Positions 1 to 6,770 of a DNA stretch of 64,000 bases are shown here, piece after piece. The notes beneath the pieces were generated by a model, which ran no database searches, was not told where the DNA came from, and worked only from the letters and a program-made list of their open reading frames with translations. Within the stretch, counting starts at the first letter, position 1. Each line of letters opens with the position of its first letter. This DNA comes from Thermogemmatispora aurantia (lineage in GTDB: Bacteria; Chloroflexota; Ktedonobacteria; Ktedonobacterales; Ktedonobacteraceae), in the NCBI RefSeq assembly GCF_008974285.1, contig NZ_BKZV01000001.1:1101319-1165318 (forward strand), read 5' to 3'. A program made the translations under genes and the position numbers.

Positions 1-36
1 ACGATCGGTGTCGAGCGCTACCAGCGCATAGGCCAC
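1..36 (-). CDS. 5' tip of an unidentified gene leaving the window
   Basis: An open frame reads leftward from a GTG at 34-36 and gives MAYALVALDTDR before the window edge. A strong ribosome site (AAGGAGG on the minus strand, 47-53) lies 10 bases upstream of that GTG. An in-frame stop at about 70-72 bounds it on the other side. Twelve residues are too few to name a family. The start is inferred from the ribosome site alone, and an upstream start between 37 and 69 is not excluded. Confidence 0.5.
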   Translation of the reverse strand, partial: MAYALVALDTDR

Positions 37-181
37 AGCTGCACTACCTCCTTCTGATGTCTACAGCGCTCTCTAGCTGCCCTACCCGGCAAGCAATAGG
101 AGTATAGCATAGTTCAGCTGAATTGCATATGAGAACTTCTACTAATTTCTTTCAATAACTCTAAGGAGAGCTGGCATCAAG

Positions 182-223
182 AAAAAAGCATCCACATACG
201 CTGTGTGCAGCGCAGGTGGATGC
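182..223 (-). terminator. Rho-independent terminator (minus strand)
   Basis: GCATCCAC (188-195) pairs perfectly with GTGGATGC (216-223), with a second inner stem, and on the minus strand the hairpin is followed by six T (182-187). It is the natural end of the minus-strand transcript that starts near 883. The 260 bases between it and the 488-817 gene hold further stems, such as CCTCTCG/CGAGAGG, but no convincing gene. Confidence 0.75.
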
Positions 224-487
224 TATGCTACTCCTCTCGCAAGCCCAGACGGGAGAACAATACGTCGAGAGGATCAAAGTAGTCAAATTAGCTCGTTTCA
301 AAACCAACTTGGTCTACCTCCTTGGAGTATAGCACATCACCTGGAGAAGTGCACAGGTTTGGTACCCCAGCGAAGCCTACTTTCCTTTGAGAAGCTGGCC
401 TCTTCTTTCCTTAGCTTCAGAAGAGAGGAGATTTCTTCCTTCCTCTCTTCTGAAGAAGACAGCCCCCACTTCGAGAGCTGCCTAGCT

Positions 488-817
488 CTAGAGGCGCCGA
501 TGCCTTATTATATTATCAATAATACAAATGATAATTTTTATAGTTTCACATACATGTGGCTTGACCAGCTGCCAAAAGCAATTCCCCAGCGCTTGAAGCA
601 TCGATTTTACAATGTTTAATAGAACGGCCTTTACCAGAGGATGAAGCCTTTCTGGTCTTCGTCCAGAAGCATCGGGTGGCAAATCTGGCGCATTTCGCCT
701 TGGAACCGAAGCACGCATAGGCTTACGATGAAATTCCTTAGAGAAATGCGCTAAATTTGCCTGATTTGATCTTCCCGTCGTAACACTGCTCGTTTTCTTT
801 CTTTTCTTATTTTTCAT
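488..817 (-). CDS. Small basic hypothetical protein (109 aa), AT-rich
   Basis: I do not recognise this protein. It begins with a lysine/arginine-rich stretch (MKNKKRKK), has a proline/arginine-rich middle, and ends in a hydrophobic segment rich in Ile and Cys (about residues 66-104). The case for a real gene is its surroundings: a consensus promoter (890-918), a hairpin leader, an AAAGGAG ribosome site 5 bases before the ATG, and a terminator at 182-223. The DNA is clearly AT-richer than the neighbours, which suggests transfer or relaxed selection. Inside the frame, 678-698 and 741-761 form a 21-base inverted repeat with 18 matches, so the region may act partly as structured RNA. The transcript could instead be a non-coding RNA with a fortuitous frame. 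Confidence 0.45.
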   Translation of the reverse strand: MKNKKRKKTSSVTTGRSNQANLAHFSKEFHRKPMRASVPRRNAPDLPPDASGRRPERLHPLVKAVLLNIVKSMLQALGNCFWQLVKPHVCETIKIIICIIDNIIRHRRL

Positions 818-822
818 ATTTT

Positions 823-874
823 ACTCCTTTCAGGAGTCAGATTTTGAAGTGAAAAATCCTTCATATCTGACTCC
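823..874 (-). promoter_or_regulatory. Leader with two mutually exclusive hairpins over the ribosome site
   Basis: On the minus strand, GGAGTCAGAT (874-865) pairs perfectly with ATCTGACTCC (842-833), with an inner GAAG/CTTC stem. The ACTCC at its 3' end can instead pair with GGAGT (827-823) through a five-base loop. That second hairpin would bury the AAAGGAG ribosome site of the 488-817 gene. The two folds share the same ACTCC, so only one can form at a time. The 10-bp stem is more stable and is made first, so the default state should leave the ribosome site open. Confidence 0.5.
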
Positions 875-889
875 ATATTTATTGTCACC

Positions 890-918
890 AATCTAGCACT
901 CTCGGCTTCAGCTGTCAA
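890..918 (-). promoter_or_regulatory. Sigma-70 type promoter for the 488-817 unit
   Basis: On the minus strand TTGACA (918-913) is separated by exactly 17 bases from TAGATT (895-890). Transcription would start near 883, giving a leader of about 65 bases before the ATG at 817. Confidence 0.65.
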
Positions 919-1252
919 TAGCGGAAAGCGGTTCCATAGAATCAAGTTGGGCCAGGAAGACACAGATGGCAATTCTCCCCGCTGCCTGCTGAAAAGAGTA
1001 CTATCCGGTAGAAACAGAACGATCCAACACTCCGGATTTCCAGTCTCAGCCTACTCTCACCTTCCCCGAGGGGGCAAAGTACGCTATCATATCAAGGCAG
1101 CCGGGAACAGCAGAGGACAACGGGGGTACCTCAGCCAGCCGCCATCGGCACTAGCAGGACCAGCCGGGCCGGGCCGGACCGAGAGCCTATGAACCAGCCA
1201 GAGAGAACACACAACAGCCATCCTCACAGACAGTACGAACGGAGAAAACCAC
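919..1252. other. Intergenic region upstream of the phospholipase D-type gene
   Basis: No gene is convincing here. Short frames on both strands have no ribosome site and odd composition. A GC-rich repeat of the type CCGGGCCGGGCCGG lies near 1157-1171. No clear promoter for the gene at 1253 is visible. Confidence 0.5.
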
Positions 1253-2548
1253 ATGAGGCATAGAGAGCATCGAGAGCGCAGCAGCCCAACAAGCATAGCG
1301 ATGGCCTTGCTCATCTCCCTCGCACGCCACTTCTCCCTTAAGCGCCTGCTCCTACGCACCGTGGGGGCCATCCTCAGCGCCCAGGCCATCACCCTGATCA
1401 TCCTGCAAGTCATCTCGCGTCAGCGCAAGCGCTACCTTCCCCAGGGCGGCTTCCCACACACGCGCTTTGCCGAGGTCACCATCGGACAGGACCACCTGCA
1501 GCTCTACGACTACGGGCGCGACCTCTACGACGATATGCTCGCCGCCATCGACTCCGCTCAAGAAACCATTTATCTGGAATCATATATCTGGAAAGACGAC
1601 AGCGTTGGCCGTGCCTTTAAAGAGCACCTCATTCGCAAAGCCGAAGAAGGCGTTGCCGTCTACGTCATCTTTGACTGGTTCGCCAACCTGGTCGTCCCGC
1701 GCAAATTCAAAATCTTCCCTCCCACCATTCATGTGCTCCAGTACCAGGCGTTCCGCTACCCCTGGCATCTTTTCGATCCGCGACGCTATGCTCTCGACCA
1801 TCGCAAACTACTCGTCGTCGACGGCAAAATCGGCTTCATCGGTGGCTACAACATCGGCGAAACCTACGCCACCAGCTGGCGCGACACCCACCTGCGCATC
1901 CGCGGGCCAGCCGCCGCCGACCTGGCCCAGTCCTTCGTCGACTTCTGGAACCAGCACGTACCCGCCTATGAACGCATCACCAGGCGCCACCCGCGCTGCT
2001 TCAACCCGCTCATCAACGTGCGCGGCACCAGCGCCATGCGCCTCATGTTCCCCATCCGCGACATGTACATCGAGGCCATCGACCGCGCCCAGCAGTTTAT
2101 TTACCTCACTAACGCCTACTTTGTTCCCGATTCCATTCTGCTCGACGCCCTCAAGGCTGCCGCCCGGCGTGGCGTCGACGTCGAGATTCTCGTCCCCTGG
2201 ATGTCCAACCACATCATCGCCGACTGGCTCTCGCGCAGCCACTTCAGCGAATGCCTCAAGGCCGGCATCCGCATCTTCGGCTATCGCCACATGCTCCACG
2301 CCAAAACCTGCACCATCGATGGCGAATGGGCAACCATCGGCACCGCCAACCTCGACCGCCTCAGCTCGATCGGCAACTACGAGATCAACGTGGAGATCTA
2401 CAACGGCGACCTGGCCCGTCAGATGGAGGTCCTTTTCAAGTACGACAAGACCAATGCCTTCGAGCTGCGCCTCGAAGACTGGGAGCAGCGGCCCTGGTAT
2501 GTGCGCCTCAGCGAGTGGCTTCTGACCCCACTGCGCTTCTTGACATGA
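1253..2548 (+). CDS. Phospholipase D family protein, probable cardiolipin synthase
   Basis: The 431-residue protein has the two HKD motifs that define the phospholipase D superfamily: H183-K185-D190 in HRKLLVVDG and H349-K351-D356 in HAKTCTIDG, each followed by the usual Gly-rich strand (GFIGGYN, TIGTANLD). The N-terminus has a short basic start and one hydrophobic segment (about residues 28-53), so the enzyme is probably membrane-anchored with the catalytic lobes in the cytoplasm. Bacterial relatives condense two phosphatidylglycerols into cardiolipin or transfer other phosphatidyl groups. Length and architecture match the single-anchor ClsB/YwiE-like group better than the two-helix Cls. The start at 1253 has a weak GGAGA site; an internal ATG at 1300 would remove the basic N-terminus. 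The gene stands alone and converges on the lysine operon. Confidence 0.88.
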   Translation: MRHREHRERSSPTSIAMALLISLARHFSLKRLLLRTVGAILSAQAITLIILQVISRQRKRYLPQGGFPHTRFAEVTIGQDHLQLYDYGRDLYDDMLAAIDSAQETIYLESYIWKDDSVGRAFKEHLIRKAEEGVAVYVIFDWFANLVVPRKFKIFPPTIHVLQYQAFRYPWHLFDPRRYALDHRKLLVVDGKIGFIGGYNIGETYATSWRDTHLRIRGPAAADLAQSFVDFWNQHVPAYERITRRHPRCFNPLINVRGTSAMRLMFPIRDMYIEAIDRAQQFIYLTNAYFVPDSILLDALKAAARRGVDVEILVPWMSNHIIADWLSRSHFSECLKAGIRIFGYRHMLHAKTCTIDGEWATIGTANLDRLSSIGNYEINVEIYNGDLARQMEVLFKYDKTNAFELRLEDWEQRPWYVRLSEWLLTPLRFLT

Positions 2549-2593
2549 CTCCCCCACCCGCCACAGTCTTCCCGCCAGCGAGCAAAAAGAGAG

Positions 2594-2650
2594 CGCGCCC
2601 CCTGAGTCACTGGCAGCCTGCATCATCTGCCAGACTCAGCCGGGGCGCGC
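2594..2650 (-). terminator. Large hairpin terminator of the lysine operon (possibly bidirectional)
   Basis: GCGCGCCCC at the left pairs with GGGGCGCGC at the right (2642-2650), enclosing CTGGCAG/CTGCCAG and a TGAGTC/GACTCA-like stem. On the minus strand it is followed by CTCTCTTTTTG (about 2593-2583). It lies between the convergent ends of the phospholipase D-type gene and the last lysine gene. Confidence 0.7.
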
Positions 2651-2680
2651 CCCTGCTCTCCACCGTCTGCTGATCAGTCT

Positions 2681-3781
2681 CTAGAGAAGCTGCCCCACCG
2701 CTGCCACGAATTCCTCGGTGGTCGCCCTGCCCCCCTGATCAGGAGGCAGCACCTGCCCGCGCCGATAGACCTCAGCAACGGCCTTCCTCAAGCGCCGCGC
2801 CTGCTCTCCATAGCCAAGATAGTCCAGCAACATGGCCCCAGAGAGCAGCATGGCCGTCGGGTTAATCACCCCCTTGCCAGCCAGATCCGGTGCGGAACCG
2901 TGCACCGGCTCAAAATAGGCATAGGCGGGACCATAGCAGCCACTTGGTGCCAGACCAAGCCCTCCAATGCAGCCAGCGGCCATATCGGCCAGAATGTCGC
3001 CGTGCTCATTCGAGAGCACAACCACATCGAGGCTCTCAGGCACCGCTACCATGCGCCGCGCCAGATCATCAATCAGGAACTCCTGATACTCCAGCTCTCC
3101 ATAGCGACGCACCGTCTCGCGCACTATCTCGCGAAAGCGCCCATCGGTGCGCGGCTGAATCGAATACTTGGCGCCGAGCGTCACCCGTCCCGGATAGCCC
3201 TGAGCCTTGCGCTCCAGGGCCAGCTCACAGGCAGCCTGCGCCACATAGGCCATTTGCTCATCGGTGCAGATGCGCACCGCATAGGCCCCCTGACGGTCCA
3301 CCGGCGGCGGCTGCCACCAAGTGCGGCTGCTCGCCAGGGCCGCCAGTTCGGCCAGGTCTCCTTCGCGCGGTGGATACATCCCCTCCAGATTGTCGCGCAC
3401 AATGACAAAATCGAAATGCTCCGGCTCGCGCATCGGACTGCGATAGCCCGGCTGCCAGCGCACCGGACGAATGTTGACGCGCGTATCTTTGCCCCAGCGC
3501 AGATACCAGAGCACAGGCCGGCTTGGTCCGCCACTGGCCCCAAAGAGCGTGCACACCGCCCTGTCGATCAGCTCCTGCGTCTCCTGCGGAAAGGCCGCTC
3601 CGTAGCGCTCCTCGGCCTCACGCCCACTGCTCCCTCTGACAAAGCGCAACTCCGGCACCAGGCGCCGCAAGACCTCCACGGTGGGCCAGACTACTTCGGG
3701 CGCGGCGTCATCGCCGGCAACGACGCAGATCAGCGCCGGCTCGTCCTGAACCAGTTCCCGCCGAAAGATGGCCGCGCTCAT
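2681..3781 (-). CDS. hicdh: Homoisocitrate dehydrogenase (beta-decarboxylating dehydrogenase family)
   Basis: The 366-residue protein belongs to the isocitrate/3-isopropylmalate dehydrogenase family. It would oxidatively decarboxylate homoisocitrate to 2-oxoadipate with NAD in the alpha-aminoadipate pathway. Visible landmarks are the substrate-arginine region (NIRPVRWQPG), the Y-Q-E-F-LIDD metal-binding strand, the NEHGDILADMAAG segment, and the cofactor loop PVHGSAPDLAGKG with NPTAMLLSGAMLL. The ATG overlaps the lysU stop by four bases, so the two are translationally coupled. As the last gene of the lysW operon it is most economically homoisocitrate dehydrogenase. Isopropylmalate dehydrogenase, or dual specificity as reported for some thermophilic relatives, cannot be excluded from sequence. 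Confidence 0.82.
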   Translation of the reverse strand: MSAAIFRRELVQDEPALICVVAGDDAAPEVVWPTVEVLRRLVPELRFVRGSSGREAEERYGAAFPQETQELIDRAVCTLFGASGGPSRPVLWYLRWGKDTRVNIRPVRWQPGYRSPMREPEHFDFVIVRDNLEGMYPPREGDLAELAALASSRTWWQPPPVDRQGAYAVRICTDEQMAYVAQAACELALERKAQGYPGRVTLGAKYSIQPRTDGRFREIVRETVRRYGELEYQEFLIDDLARRMVAVPESLDVVVLSNEHGDILADMAAGCIGGLGLAPSGCYGPAYAYFEPVHGSAPDLAGKGVINPTAMLLSGAMLLDYLGYGEQARRLRKAVAEVYRRGQVLPPDQGGRATTEEFVAAVGQLL

Positions 3782-4266
3782 CGCAGCGTGCCCTCACGCC
3801 GGATGTATTCGATGATGCCCCCAGCCTCCACAATGCGCGCAATAAAGGGCGGTAGCGGCTGCGCCTGAAAGCGCTGGCCGGTGGTCAGGTTGGTAATCAG
3901 ACCCTGCTCCAGCTCGACTTCGGCCTCTTGCCCATCCTCACTATTGAGCACAGCCTCCTCGCAGATCAGGACAGGCAGCCCGATGTTAATGGCATTGCGG
4001 TAGAAAATGCGAGCAAAGCTACGGGCAATCACCGCCTTGACGCCGCTGGCTTGAATGGCCGCCGGAGCATGCTCGCGCGAGGAGCCACAGCCAAAATTGT
4101 GGCCGGCCACAATGATGTCGCCCGGGCGCACCTGCTGGGCAAACTCCGGCAGAATCTCACATAGACAGTACTTCGCCAGCTGCGCACGGTCGGTCGTGAC
4201 ATTGTAACGCCCCGGAATGATGACATCGGTATTGATATTATCACCGAGCTTCCAGATACGTCCCAT
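3778..4266 (-). CDS. lysU: Homoaconitase small subunit
   Basis: The 162-residue protein has the aconitase swivel-domain fold of LeuD/LysU: GDNINTDVIIPGRY at the N-terminus and the substrate loop FGCGSSREHAP in the middle. With LysT it hydrates cis-homoaconitate to homoisocitrate. I chose the ATG at 4264-4266 because GAAGGAG lies 11 bases upstream; a longer frame would place that ribosome site inside the gene. It follows lysT after about 110 bases and overlaps the dehydrogenase gene by four. The identical fold in isopropylmalate isomerase means the assignment rests on operon context. Confidence 0.83.
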   Translation of the reverse strand: MGRIWKLGDNINTDVIIPGRYNVTTDRAQLAKYCLCEILPEFAQQVRPGDIIVAGHNFGCGSSREHAPAAIQASGVKAVIARSFARIFYRNAINIGLPVLICEEAVLNSEDGQEAEVELEQGLITNLTTGQRFQAQPLPPFIARIVEAGGIIEYIRREGTLR

Positions 4267-4377
4267 GCTCTTGATCGCTCCTTCTCTCACTCTCAATCTC
4301 AATCTACAGTTGTTGCTCTACTGGACAGAGCATCTGCCCTCTCGTCTCCTTTTGCTCACCAGCACCTGCTCACACAC

Positions 4378-5631
4378 TCAAGCAAGGAACTGGCGCGGAT
4401 CGGTGATATGCCCGGTGATGGCCGTTGCCGCCACCGTGGCCGGACTGCCTAGATAGATCTCGGCAGTGGGATCGCCCATGCGCCCGGTGAAATTGCGATT
4501 CATCGTCGTCAGGGCACGCTCGCCGGGACCAAGCACACCGAAGTGTCTACCAATGCAGGGGCCACAGCCCGGCGTCCCGACCGAGGCCCCAGCCTGGATA
4601 AAGGTTTCGATGTAGCCCAGGCGCAGCGCCTCCAGATAGACCTCCCGCGAGGCCGGAATAACGACCATGCGCGTAGTAGGATGAATGGTGCGCCCGCGCA
4701 AGATCGAGGCCGCGATCGCCAGATCGTCCAGCCGGCCATTGGTACAGGTGCCCAGGAAAACCTGATCGATCTGAATGTGCTCGACCTGCTCAACCGGGAC
4801 CACGTTGTTGACATCCGGCGGGCAGGCCACCAGCGGTGACAACTCTGAGACATCGACTTCGACCACACGCTCGTAGCGCGGATTCTGCGGCTGCAGCATC
4901 GGATAGCTACGATTGACACGCCCACGCAGCCAGGCCTCGGTGGTGGCATCGGGCGCGACCAGACCGGTCTTGGCTCCCATCTCGATGGCCATGTTGCAGA
5001 GCGTGAAGCGCTCGCTGACCGAAAGAGCTTCGACAAGCGGGCCGCTATACTCCAGGGCGCGGTAGTTGGCCCCGTCCACACCAATACGCCGCACCAGCTC
5101 CAGCGTCACATCTTTGACATAGACGCCGGGTTGCAACTGCCCCGTCAGGCGCACATTGATGGTCTCGGGAACGCGGAACCAACTGCGCCCTGTAGCATAG
5201 GCTACGCCAATATCGGTCGACCCCATGCCGGTGGCGAAGGCTCCGAGGGCGCCATAGGTGCAGGTGTGGCTGTCAGCCCCAACGATAATCTCGCCCGGCG
5301 CCACAAAGCCACGCTCCGGCATTACCTGATGACAAATGCCTTCCTGCAGGATCTGGATGCCCTGCTCACGGGCAAAGCCGCGGATATCTCGCTGCAGGGT
5401 AGCCGCCGCCACGGTGGCCGCCGGGACAATGTGATCAAACACGATGTGCGCGCGTGCGGGATCAAAGACGCGCCCGCCACGCTCGCCCGTCAGCTTGCGA
5501 AAGGCTTGAATGGCCAGCGGCGAGGTCGTGTCATGGCTCATGACGTGATCAACGTCAACGATAACGATCTCACCAGCGTTCACTGGCCGGCCCAGTTTAT
5601 AGCTAAAGATCTCTTCAGCTAGCGTTCCCAT
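4378..5631 (-). CDS. lysT: Homoaconitase large subunit
   Basis: This 417-residue protein of the LeuC/LysT branch carries the 4Fe-4S cluster. Two cluster-binding stretches are visible: GTCTNGR, and GCGPCIG with two cysteines. The catalytic His region is VDHVMSHDTTSPLA, and GADSHTCTYGALG is the family signature. It pairs with LysU to isomerise homocitrate to homoisocitrate via cis-homoaconitate. The length suits the short archaeal/Thermus-type large subunit. Its start overlaps the end of the homocitrate synthase gene by 13 bases. Sequence alone cannot separate it from 3-isopropylmalate dehydratase; the neighbours make homoaconitase the better call. Confidence 0.84.
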   Translation of the reverse strand: MGTLAEEIFSYKLGRPVNAGEIVIVDVDHVMSHDTTSPLAIQAFRKLTGERGGRVFDPARAHIVFDHIVPAATVAAATLQRDIRGFAREQGIQILQEGICHQVMPERGFVAPGEIIVGADSHTCTYGALGAFATGMGSTDIGVAYATGRSWFRVPETINVRLTGQLQPGVYVKDVTLELVRRIGVDGANYRALEYSGPLVEALSVSERFTLCNMAIEMGAKTGLVAPDATTEAWLRGRVNRSYPMLQPQNPRYERVVEVDVSELSPLVACPPDVNNVVPVEQVEHIQIDQVFLGTCTNGRLDDLAIAASILRGRTIHPTTRMVVIPASREVYLEALRLGYIETFIQAGASVGTPGCGPCIGRHFGVLGPGERALTTMNRNFTGRMGDPTAEIYLGSPATVAATAITGHITDPRQFLA

Positions 5632-6770
5632 GCGGTACTCCTCTGTTCTTCATACCAGGATCGAATAAAGGCATCGACTGCCTCTGGAGAAAGTGGCCCC
5701 TCCTCAGCACGCATCTTCAGCGACCAGGTCAGCTCACGCACCTGTTCGTCGTTCAGCTGCAGCCCCAGCTCCGCGGCCCGATGAGCTACAGCATGGCTTC
5801 CCGTAAAGCGCGAGCCAAGGTCTACGCGGCGCTCCAGGCCAAAGTCCGCCGGATTCAGGATCTCATAGGCCCGCGGATTGTTGAGAATGGCCCGCGTGTG
5901 CACGCCGGCGCGATGGGTGAAGGCGTACGGCGCTGTAATCGGATTATTGAAAGGAATAGGGAGATGAAGACATTGAGCTACGTAATCATCGAGAGGCGCT
6001 AACTGCCTTAAATCGCGCTGCTGCAGCGTCTCAGGATAATGCAGGTAGAGCTGCGCCACCAGGCCACTCAGTGAAGCAATGCCATTGCGCTCGCCGATGC
6101 CCAGTACAGTCACATCCAGACAATCCGCTCCGGCTTCATAGGCGGCAACGGTATTGGCAATGGCGCAGCCGCTATCGTTGTGCCCATGAAACTCGATCCC
6201 AACCTGGGGATAGCGCTCGGCACAGAGGCGAATGATGCGCTCGACCTGGCGCGGCGTGGCAATGCCCACCGAATCGGGCAGGCCGATGCGCTCCACCCCA
6301 GCCTCCACCACGGCATCAAAGACGGTCAACAGGTCGACCAGATCACTGCGGAAGGCATCCTCAGCCGAGAAGCGTACATAGCGCCCGGCAGCGCGAATGC
6401 GCTGAATCAGCGGCACAGCGTCGGCGATAATTCGTTCGATGCGCTTACCATGACTATAAGAGCGCAACTCGGGTGAGGTACCATAGAAGAGGTTGACGCC
6501 GGCCACCGGGGTCGCCAGAGCCGCCTCGACATCCGCCTCAACACAGCGCACATGGGTTACGATGCGCGCCCGCAGCCCCAGGGCGCAGAGATGCTCGATG
6601 GCTTCGCGGATGCGCGGCGCCGAGATCGGCGAGGGCACCTCAATGAAGTCGACGCCGAAGGCATCCAGCATACGAGCAATAGCAATCTGCTGCTCCAGAT
6701 TGAAGAAAGCGCCGGCGAACTGCTCGCCTTCTCTGAGCGTCGTATCGAGAATGTGCAGCGCTCGTCTCAT
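5619..6770 (-). CDS. hcs: Homocitrate synthase
   Basis: The 383-residue protein is a DRE-TIM metallolyase. DTTLREGEQ starts at about residue 9, and HGHND supplies the metal-binding histidines near residue 200, followed by the GIGERNG loop. It would condense acetyl-CoA with 2-oxoglutarate to homocitrate, the committed step of the alpha-aminoadipate pathway. It is about 130 residues shorter than 2-isopropylmalate synthase and lacks the C-terminal leucine-binding regulatory domain. Thermus homocitrate synthase has the same short form and is inhibited by lysine at the active site. The ATG overlaps the lysJK stop by four bases. Isopropylmalate or citramalate synthase are less likely given the operon. 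Confidence 0.87.
   Translation of the reverse strand: MRRALHILDTTLREGEQFAGAFFNLEQQIAIARMLDAFGVDFIEVPSPISAPRIREAIEHLCALGLRARIVTHVRCVEADVEAALATPVAGVNLFYGTSPELRSYSHGKRIERIIADAVPLIQRIRAAGRYVRFSAEDAFRSDLVDLLTVFDAVVEAGVERIGLPDSVGIATPRQVERIIRLCAERYPQVGIEFHGHNDSGCAIANTVAAYEAGADCLDVTVLGIGERNGIASLSGLVAQLYLHYPETLQQRDLRQLAPLDDYVAQCLHLPIPFNNPITAPYAFTHRAGVHTRAILNNPRAYEILNPADFGLERRVDLGSRFTGSHAVAHRAAELGLQLNDEQVRELTWSLKMRAEEGPLSPEAVDAFIRSWYEEQRSTAWER

Noticed and set aside
203..619. Plus-strand frame of 138 codons near the left edge
   Set aside because: No ribosome site, Ser/Phe-rich low-complexity sequence, and it lies opposite a minus-strand unit with promoter and terminator.
1467..2525. A 352-codon plus-strand frame inside the phospholipase D-type gene
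   Set aside because: It is Ser/Thr/Pro-rich shadow sequence overlapping a gene with two intact HKD motifs.
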